Source: Calliopsis andreniformis (taxonomy: Eukaryota; Arthropoda; Insecta; Hymenoptera; Andrenidae). From it: a stretch of 64,000 nt of DNA. The notes beneath the pieces are model-generated. The model saw only the letters and a list, made by a program, of their open reading frames with translations, was not told where the DNA came from and did no database searches. Shown piece by piece: positions 12,831-26,759 of the stretch. The position numbers were made by a program, and so were the translations under genes. Location of the stretch: positions 4,464,001-4,528,000 of the forward strand of contig NW_027480449.1 of assembly GCF_051401765.1 (NCBI RefSeq), written 5' to 3'. How positions within the stretch are numbered: position 1 is the stretch's first letter; the number at the start of each line of letters is the position of its first letter.

Positions 12831-15800
12831 GGATTGAGGATTGACGATTGAAGATTGAGGATTGGGGACTGAGAGTTGATGGTTGAGTGATGAGAATTGA
12901 TGTTTGTGGATAGAGATATGAATATTGCAGATTGAGTATTGCGTATGGAAAACTCTGAACTGAGGATACTCTAGTGAGGATTGAGGATTGACAACTGATT
13001 GTTGAGGACTGAGTGCTGAAGATTGAGGATGCAGGATTGAGGATTCAGGACTGTGTTTTGAGGACTGTGGATTGAGGATTGAGGATTGGGGATTGAGGAT
13101 TGAGGATCGAGGATTGAAGATTGAAGATTGGGTATTGAGGATTGAACATTGAGGATTGAGGATTGAGGATTGAGGATTGAGGATTGAGGATTGAAGATTG
13201 ATTAATGATGATTGAAGGTTGAGGATTGAGGATTGAGGGTTGTGGACTCAGGACGAGGACTGAGGGTTGAGTATTGATGTTTGAGGTCTGAGGATTGAGG
13301 ATAGAGGATTGAGAATTGAGGATTGAGGATTGAGGATTGAAGATTGAATATTGATGATTGAAGATTGATGATTGAGGATTGAGAGTTGAGGATTGAGGAC
13401 GAGGACTGAGGGTTGAGTATTGATGTCTGAGGTCTGAGGATTGAGAATTGAGGATTGAGAATTGAGGATTGAGGATTGAGGACTGAAGATTGGGGATTGG
13501 GTATTGAGGATTGAGGAATGAGGATTGAGGATTGAGGATTGAGTATTGAGGATTGAAGATTGAGTATTGAGGATTGAAGATTGAGGAATGAGGACTGAGG
13601 ATTGAGGATTGAGGATTGAGGATTGAGGATTGAGGATTGAGGATTGAAGATTGAGTATTGAGGATTGAAGATTGAGGATTGTGGATTGAGGATTGAGGAT
13701 TGAGTATTGAAGATTGAGGATTGGGGATTGAGGATTGACGATTGAGGATTGTGTATTGAGGATTGAGAATTGAGGATTGAGGATTGAAGATTGAGTATTG
13801 AGGATTGAAGATTGAGGATTGAGGATTGAGGATTGAGGATTGAGGATTGAGGATTGAGGATTGATGTTTGAGGTCTGAGGATTGAGGATAGAGGATTGAG
13901 AATTGAGGATTGAAGATTGAGGATTGAGGATTGAGGGTTGAGGATTCAGGATTGAGGATTCAGAATTGAGGATTCAGGATTGTGGTTCGATGACAGAGGA
14001 TTGAGGCTTGAGGATTGAGTATTGAGGATTGAGGATTGAGGATTGAGGATTGAGGATTTAAGATTGAGCATTGGGTATTGAGGATTGAACATTGAGGATT
14101 GAGGATTGAGGATTGAGGATTGAGGACTGAAGATTGAATATTGATGATTGAAGATTGAGGATTGGGGATTGAGGGATGTGGATTGAGGACCAGGACTGAG
14201 GGTTGAATATTGATGTTTGAGGTCTGAGGATTGAGGATTGACGATTGAGAATTGAGGATTGAGGATTGAGGATTGAAGATTGAGGATTGGGTATTGAGGA
14301 TTGAAGAATGAGGATTGAGGATTGAGGATTTAGGCCTGAGGATTGAGAATTGAGAACTGAGGATGAGGACTGAGGGCTGAGGGTTGAGGTTTGAGGAATG
14401 AGGATTGGGGGTTGAGGATTGAGGATTGAGGATTGAGGATTGAGGATTGAGTACTGAAGATTGAGTATTGATGACTGAGGTTTGAGGATTGAGGATTGTG
14501 GATTGAGGGTTGAGGATTGAGGATTGAAGATTGAGTATTGAGGATTGAAGATTGAGGATTGAGTATTGAGTATCGAGGATTGAGAATGAGGGCTGAGGGT
14601 TGAGGATTGAGGTTTGAGGATTGAGGACTGAGGATTGAGGATTGATGATTGAGTATTGAGGATTGAAGATTGAGGATTGAGGATTGAGGATTGAGGATTG
14701 AGGATTGGGGATTGAGGATTGAAAATTGAGGACTGGGGACTGAGTGTTGAGGGTTGAGTGATGAGAATTGGTGTTTGTGGATAGAGTTTTAAAGATTGCA
14801 GAATGAGTATTGAGTATTGAAAACTGTGCATTGATGATATTCTATTGAGGATTGAGAATTGACAACTGATTGTTGAGGACTGAGGTCTGAAGATTGAGGA
14901 TTCAGGATTGAGGATCCAGGATTGAGGTTTGAGGACTGAGGATTGAGGATAGAGGATTGAGGATTGAGGATTGAGGATTGAGCATTGAGGATTGAGGATT
15001 GAAGATTGAGGATTGGGTTATGCGGATTGAACATTGAGAATTGAGGATTGAGGATTGAGGACTGAAGATTGAGTATTGATGATTGAAGATTGATGATTGA
15101 GGATTGAGGGTTATGGATTGAGGACGAGGACTGAGGGTTGAGTATTGATGTCTGAGGTCTGAGGATTGAGGGTTGAGGATTGAGAATTGAGGATTGAGGA
15201 TTGAGGATTGAAGATTGAGGATTGGGTATTGAGGATTGAAGAATGAGCATTGAGGATTGTGGATTGAGGATTGAGGATTGAAGATTGAGGATTGAGGATT
15301 GAGGTTTGAGAGTTGAAGATTGAGTATTGAGGATTGAAGATTCAGGATTGAGGATTGAGGATTGAGGATTGAGGATTGACGATTGAAGATTGAGGATTGG
15401 GTATTGAGGATTGAAGAATGAGGACTGAGGATTGAGGATTGTGGATTGAGGATTGAAGATTGAGTATTGAGGATTGAAGATTGAGGATTGAGGATTGAGG
15501 ATTGAGGATTGAGGATTGAGGATTGAGGATTGAGGATTGAGGACTGAGGATTGAAGATTGAGGATTGAGGATTGAGGATTAAAGATAGAGCATTGAGGAT
15601 TGAAGTTTGAGGATTGATGATTGAGGATTGAGGATTGAGGATTGAGGATTGAGGACTGAATATTGAAGATTGAGGATTGATGATTGAGGATTGAGTATTG
15701 AGGATTGAGGATTGAGTATTGGGGATTGCGGATTGAACATTGAGGATTGAGGATTGAGGATTGAGGATTGAGGATTGAGGTTTGAGAGTTGAAGATTGAG

Positions 15801-16530
15801 TATTGAGGATTGAAGATTCAGGATTGAGGATTGAGGATTGAGCATTGAGGATTGACGATTCAAGATTGAGGATTGGGTATTGAGGATTGAAGAATGAGGA
15901 CTGAGGATTGAGGATTGAGGATTGAGGATTGAAGATTGAGTATTGAGGATTGAAGATTGAGGATTGAGGATTGAGGATTGAGGATTGAGGATTGAGGATT
16001 GAGGATTGAGGACTGAGGACTGAAGATTGAATATTGATGATTGAAGATTGAGGATTGGGGATTGAGGGATGTGGATTGGGGACCAGGACTGAGGGTTGAA
16101 TATTGACGTTTGAGGTCTGAGGATTGAGGATTGAGGATTGAGAATTGAGGATTGAGGATTGAGGATTGAAGATTGAGGATTGGGTGTTGAGGATTGAAGA
16201 ATGAGGATTCAGGATTGAGGATTTAGGCCTGAGGATTGAGAATTGAGAACTGAGGATGAGGACTGAGGGCTGAGGGTTGAGGTTTGAGGAATGAGGATTG
16301 GGGGTTGAGGATTGAGGATTGAGGATTGAGGATTGAGGATTGAGTACTGAAAATTGAGTATTGATGACTGAGGATTGAGGGTTGAGGATTGTGGATTGAG
16401 GGTTGAGGATTGAGGATTGAAGATTGAGTATTGAGGATTGAAGATTGAGGATTGAGTATTGAGTATCGAGGATTGAGAATGAGGGCTGAGGGTTGAGGAT
16501 TGAGGTTTGAGGATTGGGGTTGAGGATTGA
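12831..16530 (+). repeat. Block B, 3,700-bp higher-order unit, copy 2
   Basis: Landmarks are at 12991 (alpha anchor), 13984 (M2), 14332 (AGGCCT), 14862 (beta anchor) and 16225 (AGGCCT), each +3700 from copy 1. The unit joins the next at a GATTGGGGTTGAGG junction (about 16511-16524) that is also present at 12811-12824. I saw no indel against copy 1 at these landmarks. Confidence 0.92.
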
Positions 16531-19470
16531 GGATTGAGGATTGACGATTGAAGATTGAGGATTGGGGACTGAGAGTTGATGGTTGAGTGATGAGAATTGA
16601 TGTTTGTGGATAGAGATATGAATATTGCAGATTGAGTATTGCGTATGGAAAACTCTGAACTGAGGATACTCTAGTGAGGATTGAGGATTGACAACTGATT
16701 GTTGAGGACTGAGTGCTGAAGATTGAGGATGCAGGATTGAGGATTCAGGACTGTGTTTTGAGGACTGTGGATTGAGGATTGAGGATTGGGGATTGAGGAT
16801 TGAGGATCGAGGATTGAAGATTGAAGATTGGGTATTGAGGATTGAACATTGAGGATTGAGGATTGAGGATTGAGGATTGAGGATTGAGGATTGAAGATTG
16901 ATTAATGATGATTGAAGGTTGAGGATTGAGGATTGAGGGTTGTGGATTCAGGACGAGGACTGAGGGTTGAGTATTGATGTTTGAGGTCTGAGGATTGAGG
17001 ATAGAGGATTGAGAACTGAGGATTGAGGATTGAGGATTGAAGATTGAATATTGATGATTGAAGATTGATGATTGAGTATTGAGAGTTGTGGATTGAGGAC
17101 GAGGACTGAGGGTTGAGTATTGATGTCTGAGGTCTGAGGATTGAGGATTGAGGATTGAGAATTGAGGATTGAGCATTGAGGACTGAAGATTGGGGATTGG
17201 GTATTGAGGATTGAGGAATGAGGATTGAGGATTGAGGATTGAGTATTGAGGATTGAAGATTGAGTATTGAGGATTGAAGATTGAGGAATGAGGACTGGGG
17301 ATTGAGGATTGAGGATTGAGGATTGAGGATTGAGGATTGATGATTGAAGATTGAGTATTGTGTATTGAAGATTGAGGATTGTGGATTGAGGATTGAGGAT
17401 TGAGTATTGAAGATTGAGGATTGGGGATTGAGGATTGACGATTGAGGATTGAGTATTGTGGATTGAGAATTGAGGATTGAGGATTGAAGATTGAGTATTG
17501 AGGATTGAAGATTGAGGATTGAGGATTGAGGATTGAGGATTGAGGATTGAGGATTGAGGATTGATGTTTGAGGTCTGAGGATTGAGGATAGAGGATTGAG
17601 AATTGAGGATTGAAGATTGAGGATTGAGGATTGAGGGTTGAGGATTCAGTATTGAGGATTCAGAATTGAGGATTCAGGATTGTGGTTCGATGACAGAGGA
17701 TTGAGGCTTGAGGATTGAGTATTGAGGATTGAGGATTGAGGATTGAGGATTGAGGATTTAAGATTGAGGATTGGGTATTGAGGATTGAACATTGAGGATT
17801 GAGGATTGAGGATTGAGGATTGAGGACTGAAGATTGAATATTGATGATTGAAGATTGAGGATTGGGGATTGAGGGATGTGGATTGGGGACCAGGACTGAG
17901 GGTTGAATATTGACGTTTGAGGTCTGAGGATTGAGGATTGAGGATTGAGAATTGAGGATTGAGGATTGAGGATTGAAGATTGAGGATTGGGTATTGAGGA
18001 TTGAAGAATGAGGATTGAGGATTGAGGATTTAGGCCTGAGGATTGAGAATTGAGAACTGAGGATGAGGACTGAGGGCTGAGGGTTGAGGTTTGAGGAATG
18101 AGGATTGGGGGTTGAGGATTGAAGATTGAGGATTGAGGATTGAGGATTGAGTACTGAAGATTGAGTATTGATGACTGAGGATTGAGGATTGAGGATTGTG
18201 GATTGAGGGTTGAGGATTGAGGATTGAAGATTGAGTATTGAGGATTGAAGATTGAGGATTGAGTATTGAGTATCGAGGATTGAGAATGAGGGCTGAGGGT
18301 TGAGGATTGAGGTTTGAGGATTGAGGACTGAGGATTGAGGATTGATGATTGAGTATTGAGGATTGAAGATTGAGGATTGAGGATTGAGGATTGAGGATTG
18401 AGGGTTGAGGATTGAGGATTGAAAATTGAGGACTGGGGACTGAGTGTTGAGGGTTGAGTGATGAGAATTGGTGTTTGTGGATAGAGATTTAAAGATTGCA
18501 GATTGAGTATTGAGTATTGAAAACTGTGCATTGATGACATTCTATTGAGGATTGAGAATTGACAACTGATTGTTAAGGACTGAGGTCTGAAGATTGAGGA
18601 TTCAGGATTGAGGATCCAGGATTGAGGTTTGAGGACTGAGGATTGAGGATAGAGGATTGAGGATTGAGGATTGAGGATTGAGCATTGAGGATTGAGGATT
18701 GAAGATTGAGGATTGGGTTTTGCGGATTGAACATTGAGGATTGAGGATTGAGGATTGAGGACTGAAGATTGAGTATTGATGATTGAAGATTGATGATTGA
18801 GGATTGAGGGTTATGGATTGAGGACGAGGACTGAGGGTTGAGTATTGATGTCTGAGGTCTGAGGATTGAGGGTTGAGGATTGAGAATTGAGGATTGAGGA
18901 TTGAGGATTGAAGATTGAGGATTGGGTATTGAGGATTGAAGAATGAGCATTGAGGATTGTGGATTGAGGATTGAGGATTGAAGATTGAGGATTGTGGATT
19001 GAGGTTTGAGAGTTGAAGATTGAGTATTGAGGATTGAAGATTCAGGATTGAGGATTGAGGATTGAGGATTGAGGATTGACGATTGAAGATTGAGGATTGG
19101 GTATTGAGGATTGAGGAATGAGGACTGAGGATTGAGGATTGTGGATTGAGGATTGAAGATTGAGTATTGAGGATTGAAGATTGAGGATTGAGGATTGAGG
19201 ATTGAGGATTGAGGATTGAGGATTGAGGATTGAGGATTGAGGACTGAGGATTGAAGATTGAGGATTGAGGATTGAGGATTAAAGTTTGAGCATTGAGGAT
19301 TGAAGATTGAGGATTGATGATTGAGGATTGAGGATTGAGGATTGAGGATTGAGGACTGAATATTGAAGATTGAGGATTGATGATTGAGGATTGAGTATTG
19401 AGGATTGAGGATTGAGTATTGGCGATTGCGGATTGAACATTGAGGATTGAGGATTGAGGATTGAGGATTG
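16531..19470 (+). repeat. Block B, 3,700-bp unit, copy 3, truncated on the right
   Basis: Landmarks 16691 (alpha anchor), 17684 (M2), 18032 (AGGCCT) and 18562 (beta anchor) are +3700 from copy 2. Similarity ends near 19470, about 2.94 kb into the unit, where a copy-2-like GAGGTTTGAGAG would be expected but pure repeat follows. The array is therefore about 2.8 copies. Confidence 0.88.
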
Positions 19471-19919
19471 AAGATTGAGGATTGAGGATTGAGGATTGAG
19501 GATTGAGGATTGAGGATTGAGGATTGAAGATTGAGTATTGATGATTGAAGATTGAGGATTGAGGATTGATGACTGAGTATTGAGGATTGAAGATTGAGGA
19601 TTCAGGATTAAGGATTGAGGATTGAGGAATGAGGATTGAGGATTGAGGGTTGTGGATTGGTGACCAGGGCTGAGGGTTGAATATTGATGTCTGAGGTCTG
19701 AGGATTGAGGATTGAGGATTGAGAATAGATGATTGAGGATTGAGGATTGAGTATTGAGGATTGAAGATTGAGGATTGTGGATTGAGGATTGAGGATTGAG
19801 TATTGAAGATTGAGGATTGGGGATTGAGGATTGACGATTGAGGATTGAGTATTGAGGATTGAGAATTGAGGATTGAGGATTGAAGATTGAGTATTGAGGA
19901 TTGAAGATTGAGGATTGAG
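19471..19919 (+). repeat. Linker repeat between blocks B and C
   Basis: Simple heptamer variants with one GGTGACCAGGGC (M3-like) element near 19660. No anchor and no M2. This stretch does not align with the 3,700-bp unit at the expected offset. Confidence 0.7.
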
Positions 19920-21212
19920 GATTGAGGATTGATGATTGAGTATTGAGGATTGAAGATTGAGTATTGAGGATTGAGGATTGAGGATTGAGGATTGAGGATT
20001 GAGGATTGAAAATTGAGGACTGGGGACTGAGTGTTGAGGGTTGAGTGATGAGAATTGGTGTTTGTGGATAGAGATTTAAAGATTCCAGATTGAGTATTGA
20101 GTATTGAAAACTGTGCATTGATGATATTCTGTTGAGGATTGAGAATTGACAACTGATTGTTGAGGACTGAGGTCTGAAGATTGAGGATTCTGGATTGAGG
20201 ATCCAGGATTGAGGTTTGAGGACTGAGGATTGAGGATAGAGGATTGAGGATTGAGGATTGAGGATTGAGCATTGAGGACTGTGGATTGAAGATTGAGGAT
20301 TGGGTTTTGCGGATTGAACATTGAGGATTGAGGATTGAGGATTGAGGACTGAAGATTGAGTATTGATGATTGAAGATTGATGATTGAGGATTGAGGGTTA
20401 TGGATTGAGGACGAGGACTGAGGGTTGAGTACTGATGTCTGAGGTCTGAGGATTGAGGATTGAGGATTGAGAATTGAGGATGGAGGATTGAGGATTGAAG
20501 ATTGAGGATTGGGTATTGAGGATTGAAGAATGAGCATTGAGGATTGTGGATTGAGGATTGAGGATTGAGGATTGAGGATTGAGGATTGACGATTGAAGAT
20601 TGAGGATTGGGGACTGAGAGTTGATGTTTGAGTGATGAGAATTGATGTTTGTGGATAGAGATATGAAGATTGCAGATTGAGTATTGCGTATGGAAAACTC
20701 TGAACTGAGGATACTCTAGTGAGGATTGAGGATTGACGTCTGATTGTTGAGGACTGAGGGCTGAAGATTGAGGATTCAGGATTGAGGATTCAGGACTGTG
20801 GTTTGAGGACTGTGGATTGAGGATTGGGGATTGGGGATTGAGGATTGAGGATCGAGGATTGAAGATTGAAGATTGGGTATTGAGGATTGAACATTGAGGA
20901 TTGAGGATTGAGGATTGAGGATTGAGGATTGAGGATTGAAGAATGAATATTGATGATTGAAGGTTGAGGATTGAGGATTGACGGTTGTTGATTCAGGACG
21001 AGGACTGAGGGTTGAGTATTGATGTTTGAGGTCTGAGGATGGAGGATAGAGGATTGAGAATTGAGGATTGAGGATTGAGGATTGAAGATTGAGGATTGGG
21101 TATTGAGGTTTGAAGAATGAGGACTGAGGATTGAGGATTGAGGATTGAGGATTGAAGATCGAGTATTGAAGATTGAAGATTGAGGATTGAGTATTGAGGA
21201 TTGAGGATTGAG
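19920..21212 (+). repeat. Block C, 1,293-bp unit, copy 1
   Basis: Contains a beta anchor (20149) followed 587 bp later by an alpha-type anchor with ACGTCTGATT in place of ACAACTGATT (20736). Both recur at +1293. The left edge is placed near the GATGATTGAGTATTG match (19931 and 21224). Confidence 0.88.
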
Positions 21213-22510
21213 GATTGAGGATTGATGATTGAGTATTGAGGATTGAAGATTGAGGATTGAGGATTGAGGATTGAGGATTGAGGATTGAGGATTGAGGATT
21301 GAAAATTGAGGACTGGGGACTGAGTGTTGAGGGTTGAGTGATGAGAATTGGTGTTTGTGGATAGAGATTTAAAGATTCCAGATTGAGTATTGAGTATTGA
21401 AAACTGTGCATTGATGATATTCTATTGAGGATTGAGAATTGACAACTGATTGTTGAGGACTGAGGTCTGAAGATTGAGGATTCTGGATTGAGGATCCAGG
21501 ATTGAGGTTTGAGGACTGAGGATTGAGGATAGAGGATTGAGGATTGAGGATTGAGGATTGAGCATTGAGGACTGTGGATTGAAGATTGAGGATTGGGTTT
21601 TGCGGATTGAACATTGAGGATTGAGGATTGAGGATTGAGGACTGAAGATTGAGTATTGATGATTGAAGATTGATGATTGAGGATTGAGGGTTATGGATTG
21701 AGGACGAGGACTGAGGGTTAAGTACTGATGTCTGAGGTCTGAGGATTGAGGATTGAGGATTGAGAATTGAGGATGGAGGATTGAGGATTGAAGATTGAGG
21801 ATTGGGTATTGAGGATTGAAGAATGAGCATTGAGGATTGTGGATTGAGGATTGAGGATTGAGGATTGAGGATTGAGGATTGACGATTGAAGATTGAGGAT
21901 TGGGGACTGAGAGTTGATGTTTGAGTGATGAGAATTGATGTTTGTGGATAGAGATATGAAGATTGCAGATTGAGTATTGCGTATGGAAAACTCTGAACTG
22001 AGGATACTCTAGTGAGGATTGAGGATTGACGTCTGATTGTTGAGGACTGAGGGCTGAAGATTGAGGATTCAGGATTGAGGATTCAGGACTGTGGTTTGAG
22101 GACTGTGGATTGAGGATTGGGGATTGGGGATTGAGGATTGAGGATCGAGGATTGAAGATTGAAGATTGGGTATTGAGGATTGAACATTGAGGATTGAGGA
22201 TTGAGGATTGAGGATTGAGGATTGAGGATTGAAGAATGAATATTGATGATTGAAGGTTGAGGATTGAGGATTGACGGTTGTTGATTCAGGACGAGGACTG
22301 AGGGTTGAGTATTGATGTTTGAGGTCTGAGGATGGAGGATAGAGGATTGAGAATTGAGGATTGAGGATTGAGGATTGAAGATTGAGGATTGGGTATTGAG
22401 GTTTGAAGAATGAGGACTGAGGATTGAGGATTGAGGATTGAGGATTGAAGATCGAGTATTGAAGATTGAAGATTGAGGATTGAGTATTGAGGATTGAGGA
22501 TTGAGGATTG
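21213..22510 (+). repeat. Block C, 1,293-bp unit, copy 2
   Basis: Beta anchor at 21442 and ACGTCT-variant alpha anchor at 22029, both exactly +1293. The private ACGTCT variant is shared only by these two copies, which argues for a recent tandem duplication. Similarity fades near 22510. Confidence 0.88.
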
Positions 22511-23364
22511 AGGATTGAGGATTGAGGATTGAGGATTGAGGATTGAAGATTGACTATTGAGGATTGAAGATTGAGGATTGAGTATTGAGGATTGAGGATT
22601 GAGGATTGAGGATTGAGGATTGAGGATTGAGGATTGAGGATTGAAGATTGACTATTGAGGATTGAAGACTGAGGATTGAGGATTGAGGATTGAGGATTGA
22701 GGATTGTGGATTGAAGATTGAGGATTGAGGATTGAGGATTAAAGGTTGAGCAGTGAGGATTGAAGATTGAGGATTGATGATTGAGGATTGAGGATTGAGG
22801 ATTGAGGATTGAGGATTGAGTATTGAAGAGTGAGGATTGATGATTGAGGATGGAGGATTGATGACTGAGGATTGAGTATTGGGGATTGAGGATTGAAGAT
22901 TGAGGATTTGTTGTTGAGGATTGAAGAATGAGGATTGATGATTGAGGATTGAGGATTGAGGATTGAAGATTGAGTATTGGGGATTGAAGATTGAGGATAG
23001 AGGATTGGGGATTGAGGATTGAGGATTGAGGATTGAGGATTGAGGATTGAGGATTGAGGTTTGAGAGTTGAAGATTGAGTATTGAGGATTGAAGGTTCAG
23101 GATTGAGGATTGAGGATTGAGGATTGAGGATTGACGATTGAAGATTGAGGATTGGGTATTGAGGATTGAAGAATGAGGACTGAGGATTGAGGATTGTGGA
23201 TTGAGGATTGAAGATTGAGTATTGAGGATTGAAGATTGAGGATTGAGGATTGAGGATTGAGGATTGAGGATTGAGGATTGAGGATTGAGGATTGAGGACT
23301 GAGGATTGAAGATTGAGGATTGAGGATTGAGGATCGAGGATTGAGGACTGAATATTGAAGATTG
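22511..23364 (+). repeat. Linker repeat between blocks C and D
   Basis: Heptamer variants with a small 98-bp (14-unit) local duplication marked by GACTATTG at 22552 and 22650. It has no anchor and no M2, and nothing gene-like. Confidence 0.7.
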
Positions 23365-25400
23365 AGGATTGATGATTGAGGATTGAGTATTGAGGATTGA
23401 GGATTGAGTATTGGGGTTTGCGGATTGAACATTGAGGATTGAGGATTGAGGATTGAGGATTGAGGATTGTGGATTGAGGTTTGAGGGTTGAGTATTGAAG
23501 ATTGAGTATTGGGGATTGAGGATTGAGGATTGAGGATTGAGGATTGAGGATTGACGATTGAAGATTGAGGATTGGGGACTGAGAGTTGATGTTTGAGTGA
23601 TGAGAATTGATGTTTGTGGATAGAGATATGAAGATTGCAGATTGAGTATTGCGTATGGAAAACTCTGAACTGAGGATACTCTAGTGAGGATTGAGGATTG
23701 ACAACTGATTGTTGAGGACTGAGGGCTGAAGATTGAGGACTCAGGATTGAGGATTCAGGACTGTGGTTTGAGGACTGTGGATTGAGGATTGGGGATTGGG
23801 GATTGAGGATTGAAGATTGAGGATTTGTTGTTGAGGATTGAAGAATGAGGATTGAGGATTGAGGATTGAGGATTGAGGATTGAAGATTGAGTATTGAGGA
23901 TTGAAGACTGAGGATGGAGGATTGAGGACTGAGGATTGAGTATTGGGGATTGAGGATTGAAGATTGAGGATTTGTTGTTGAGGATTGAAGAATGAGGATT
24001 GAGGATTGAGGATTGAGGATTGAGGATTGAAGATTGAGTATTGAGGATTGAAGATTGAGGATTGAGGATTGGGGATTGAGGATTGAGGATTGAGGATTGA
24101 GGATTGAGGATTGACAACTGATTGTTGAGGACTGAGGGCTGAAGATTGAGGATTCAGGATTGAGGATTCAGAATTGAGGTTTGAGGACTGAGGATTGAGG
24201 ATTGAGGATTGAAGATTGAATATTGATGATCGAAGATTGAGGATTGAGGATTGAGGGTTGTGTATTGGGGACGAGGATTGAAGACTGAATATTGATGATC
24301 GAAGATTGAGGATTGAGGATTGAGGGTTGTGTATTGGGGACGAGGACTGAGGGTTGAGTATTGATGTTTGAGGTCTGAGGATTGAGGATTGAGGATTGAG
24401 AATAGAGGATTGAGGATTGAGGAATGAAGATTGAGGATTTGGTGTTGAGGATTGAAGAATGAGGATTGAGGATTAAGGATTGAGGATTGAGGATTGAGGA
24501 TTGAAGATTGAGTATTGAGGATTGAAGATTGAGGATTGAGGATTGAGGATTGAGGATTGAGGATTGAGGATTGAGGATTGAAGATTGAGTATTGATGATT
24601 GAAGAATGAGGATTGAGGATTGATGACTGAGTATTGAGGATTGAAGATTGAGGATTCAGGATTGAGGATTGAGGATTGAGGAATGAGGATTGAGGATTGA
24701 GGGTTGTGGATTGGGGACCAGGACTGAGGGTTGAAGATTGATGTCTGAGGTCTGAGGATTGAGGATTGAGGATTGAGAATAGATGATTGAGGATTGAGGA
24801 TTGAGTATTGAGGATTGAAGATTGAGGATTGTGGATTGAGGATTGAGGATTGAGTATTGAAGATTGAAGATTGGGGATTGAGGATTGACGATTGAGGATT
24901 GAGTATTGAGGATTGAGAATTGAGGATTGAGGATTGAAGATTGAGTACTGAGGATTGAAGATTGAGGATTGAGGATTGAGGATTGAGGATTGAGGATTGA
25001 GGATTGAGGATTGAGGATTGATGTTTGAGGTCTGAGGATTGAGGATAGAGGATTGATAATTGAGGATTGAGGATTGAGGATTGAGGATTGAGGATTGAGG
25101 ATTCAGGATTGAGGATTCAGAATTGAGGATTCAGGATTGTGGTTCGATGACAGAGGATTGAGGCTTGAGGATTGAGGATTGAGGATTGAGGATTGAGGAT
25201 TGAGGATTTAAGATTGAGGATTGGGTATTGAGGATTGAACATTGAGGATTGAGGATTGAGGATTGAGGATTGAGGACTGAAGATTGAATATTGATGATTG
25301 AAGATTGAGGATTGGGGTTTGAGGGATGTGGATTGGGGACCAGGACTGAGGGTTGAATATTGACGTTTGAGGTCTGAGGATTGAGGATTGAGGATTGAGA
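23365..25400 (+). repeat. Block D, copy 1 (period about 3.4 kb)
   Basis: Alpha anchor at 23701, half-anchor at 24114 and M2 (GATGAC variant) at 25141. The first two recur at +3395 and the M2 at +3367, so copy 2 has lost 28 bp (four units) in between. It includes a 69-bp local tandem duplication at about 24208-24345, marked by GATGATCGAAG at 24225 and 24294. Confidence 0.85.
24114..24171 (+). repeat. Half-anchor in block D copy 1
   Basis: Preceded by plain GAGGATT units and followed by GAATTGAGGTTTGAGG. It lies 413 bp right of a full alpha anchor. Confidence 0.8.
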
Positions 25401-26759
25401 ATTGAGGATTGAGGATTGAGGATTGGAGATTGAGGATTGGGTATTGAGGATTGAAGAATGAGGATTGAGGATTGAGGATTGAGGCCTGAGGATTGAGAAT
25501 TGAGAACTGAGGATGAGGACTGAGGGCTGAGGGTTGAGGTTTGAGGAATGAGGATTGGGGGTTGAGGATTGAGGATTGAGGATTAAAGGTTGAGCATTGA
25601 GGATTGAAGATTGAGGATTGATGATTGAGGATTGAGGATTGAGGATTGAGGATTGAGGACTGAATATTGAAGATTGAGGATTGATGATTGAGGATTGAGT
25701 ATTGAGGATTGAGGATTGAGTATTGGGGATTGCGGATTGAACATTGAGGATTGAGGATTGAGGATTGGGGACTGAGAGTTGAGGATTGAGGATTGAGGAT
25801 TGAAGATTGAGGATTGGGTATTGAGGATTGAAGAATGAGGATTGAGGATTGAGGATTGAGGCCTGAGGATTGAGAATTGAGAACTGAGGATGGGGACTGA
25901 GGGCTGAGGGTTGAGGTTTGAGGAATGAGGATTGGGGGTTGAGGATTGAGGATTGTGGATTGAGGATTGAGGGTTGAGTATTGAAGATTGAGGATTGGGG
26001 ATTGAGGATTGAGGATTGAGGATTGAGGATTGAGGATTGACGATTGAAGATTGAGGATTGGGGACTGAGAGTTGATGTTTGAGTGATGAGAATTGATGTT
26101 TGTGGATAGAGATATGAAGATTGCAGATTGAGTATTGCGTATGGAAAACACTGAACTGAGGATACTCTAGTGAGGATTGAGGTTTGACAACTGATTGTTG
26201 AGGCCTGAGGGCTGAAGATTGAGGATTCAGGATTGAGGATTCAGGACTGTGGTTTGAGGACTGTGGATTGAGGATTGGGGATTGGGGATTGAGGATTGAG
26301 GATCGAGGATTGAAGATTGAAGATTGGGTATTGAGGATTGAACATTGAGGATTGAGGATTGAGGATTGAGGATTGAGGATTGAGGATTGAGGATTGAAGA
26401 ATGAATATTGATGATTGAAGGTTGAGGATTGAGGATTGACGGTTGTTGATTCAGGACGAGGACTGAGGGTTGAGTATTGATGTTTGAGGTCTGAGGATTG
26501 AGGATAGAGGATTGAGAATTGAGGATTGAGGATTGAGGATTGAAGATTGAGGATTGGGTATTGAGGTTTGAAGAATGAGGACTGAGGATTGAGGATTGAG
26601 GATTGAGGATTGAAGATCGAGTATTGAGGATTGAAGATTGAGGATTGAGTATTGAGGATTGAGGATTGAGGATTGAGGATTGAGGATTGAGGATTGAGGA
26701 TTGAGGATTGAAGATTGACTATTGAGGATTGAAGACTGAGGATTGAGGATTGAGGATTG
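25401..26759 (+). repeat. Segment between block D copies
   Basis: Holds two AGGCCT modules at 25482 and 25859, from a local 377-bp duplication, and an alpha anchor at 26187. The part around 26187-26640 resembles 22029-22480 (offset +4158), so it is a third relative of the block C alpha segment. Confidence 0.75.

Noticed and set aside
18602..20272. Minus-strand open frame of 556 codons, the longest of dozens of NPQSSIL-type frames
   Set aside because: It is a by-product of the repeat: all three minus frames are open with the same heptapeptide. Its ATG comes from a single GAGCATT variant and its stop from a TTCAGG variant. There is no promoter, ribosome-binding site, domain or splice context, and overlapping frames have the same composition.
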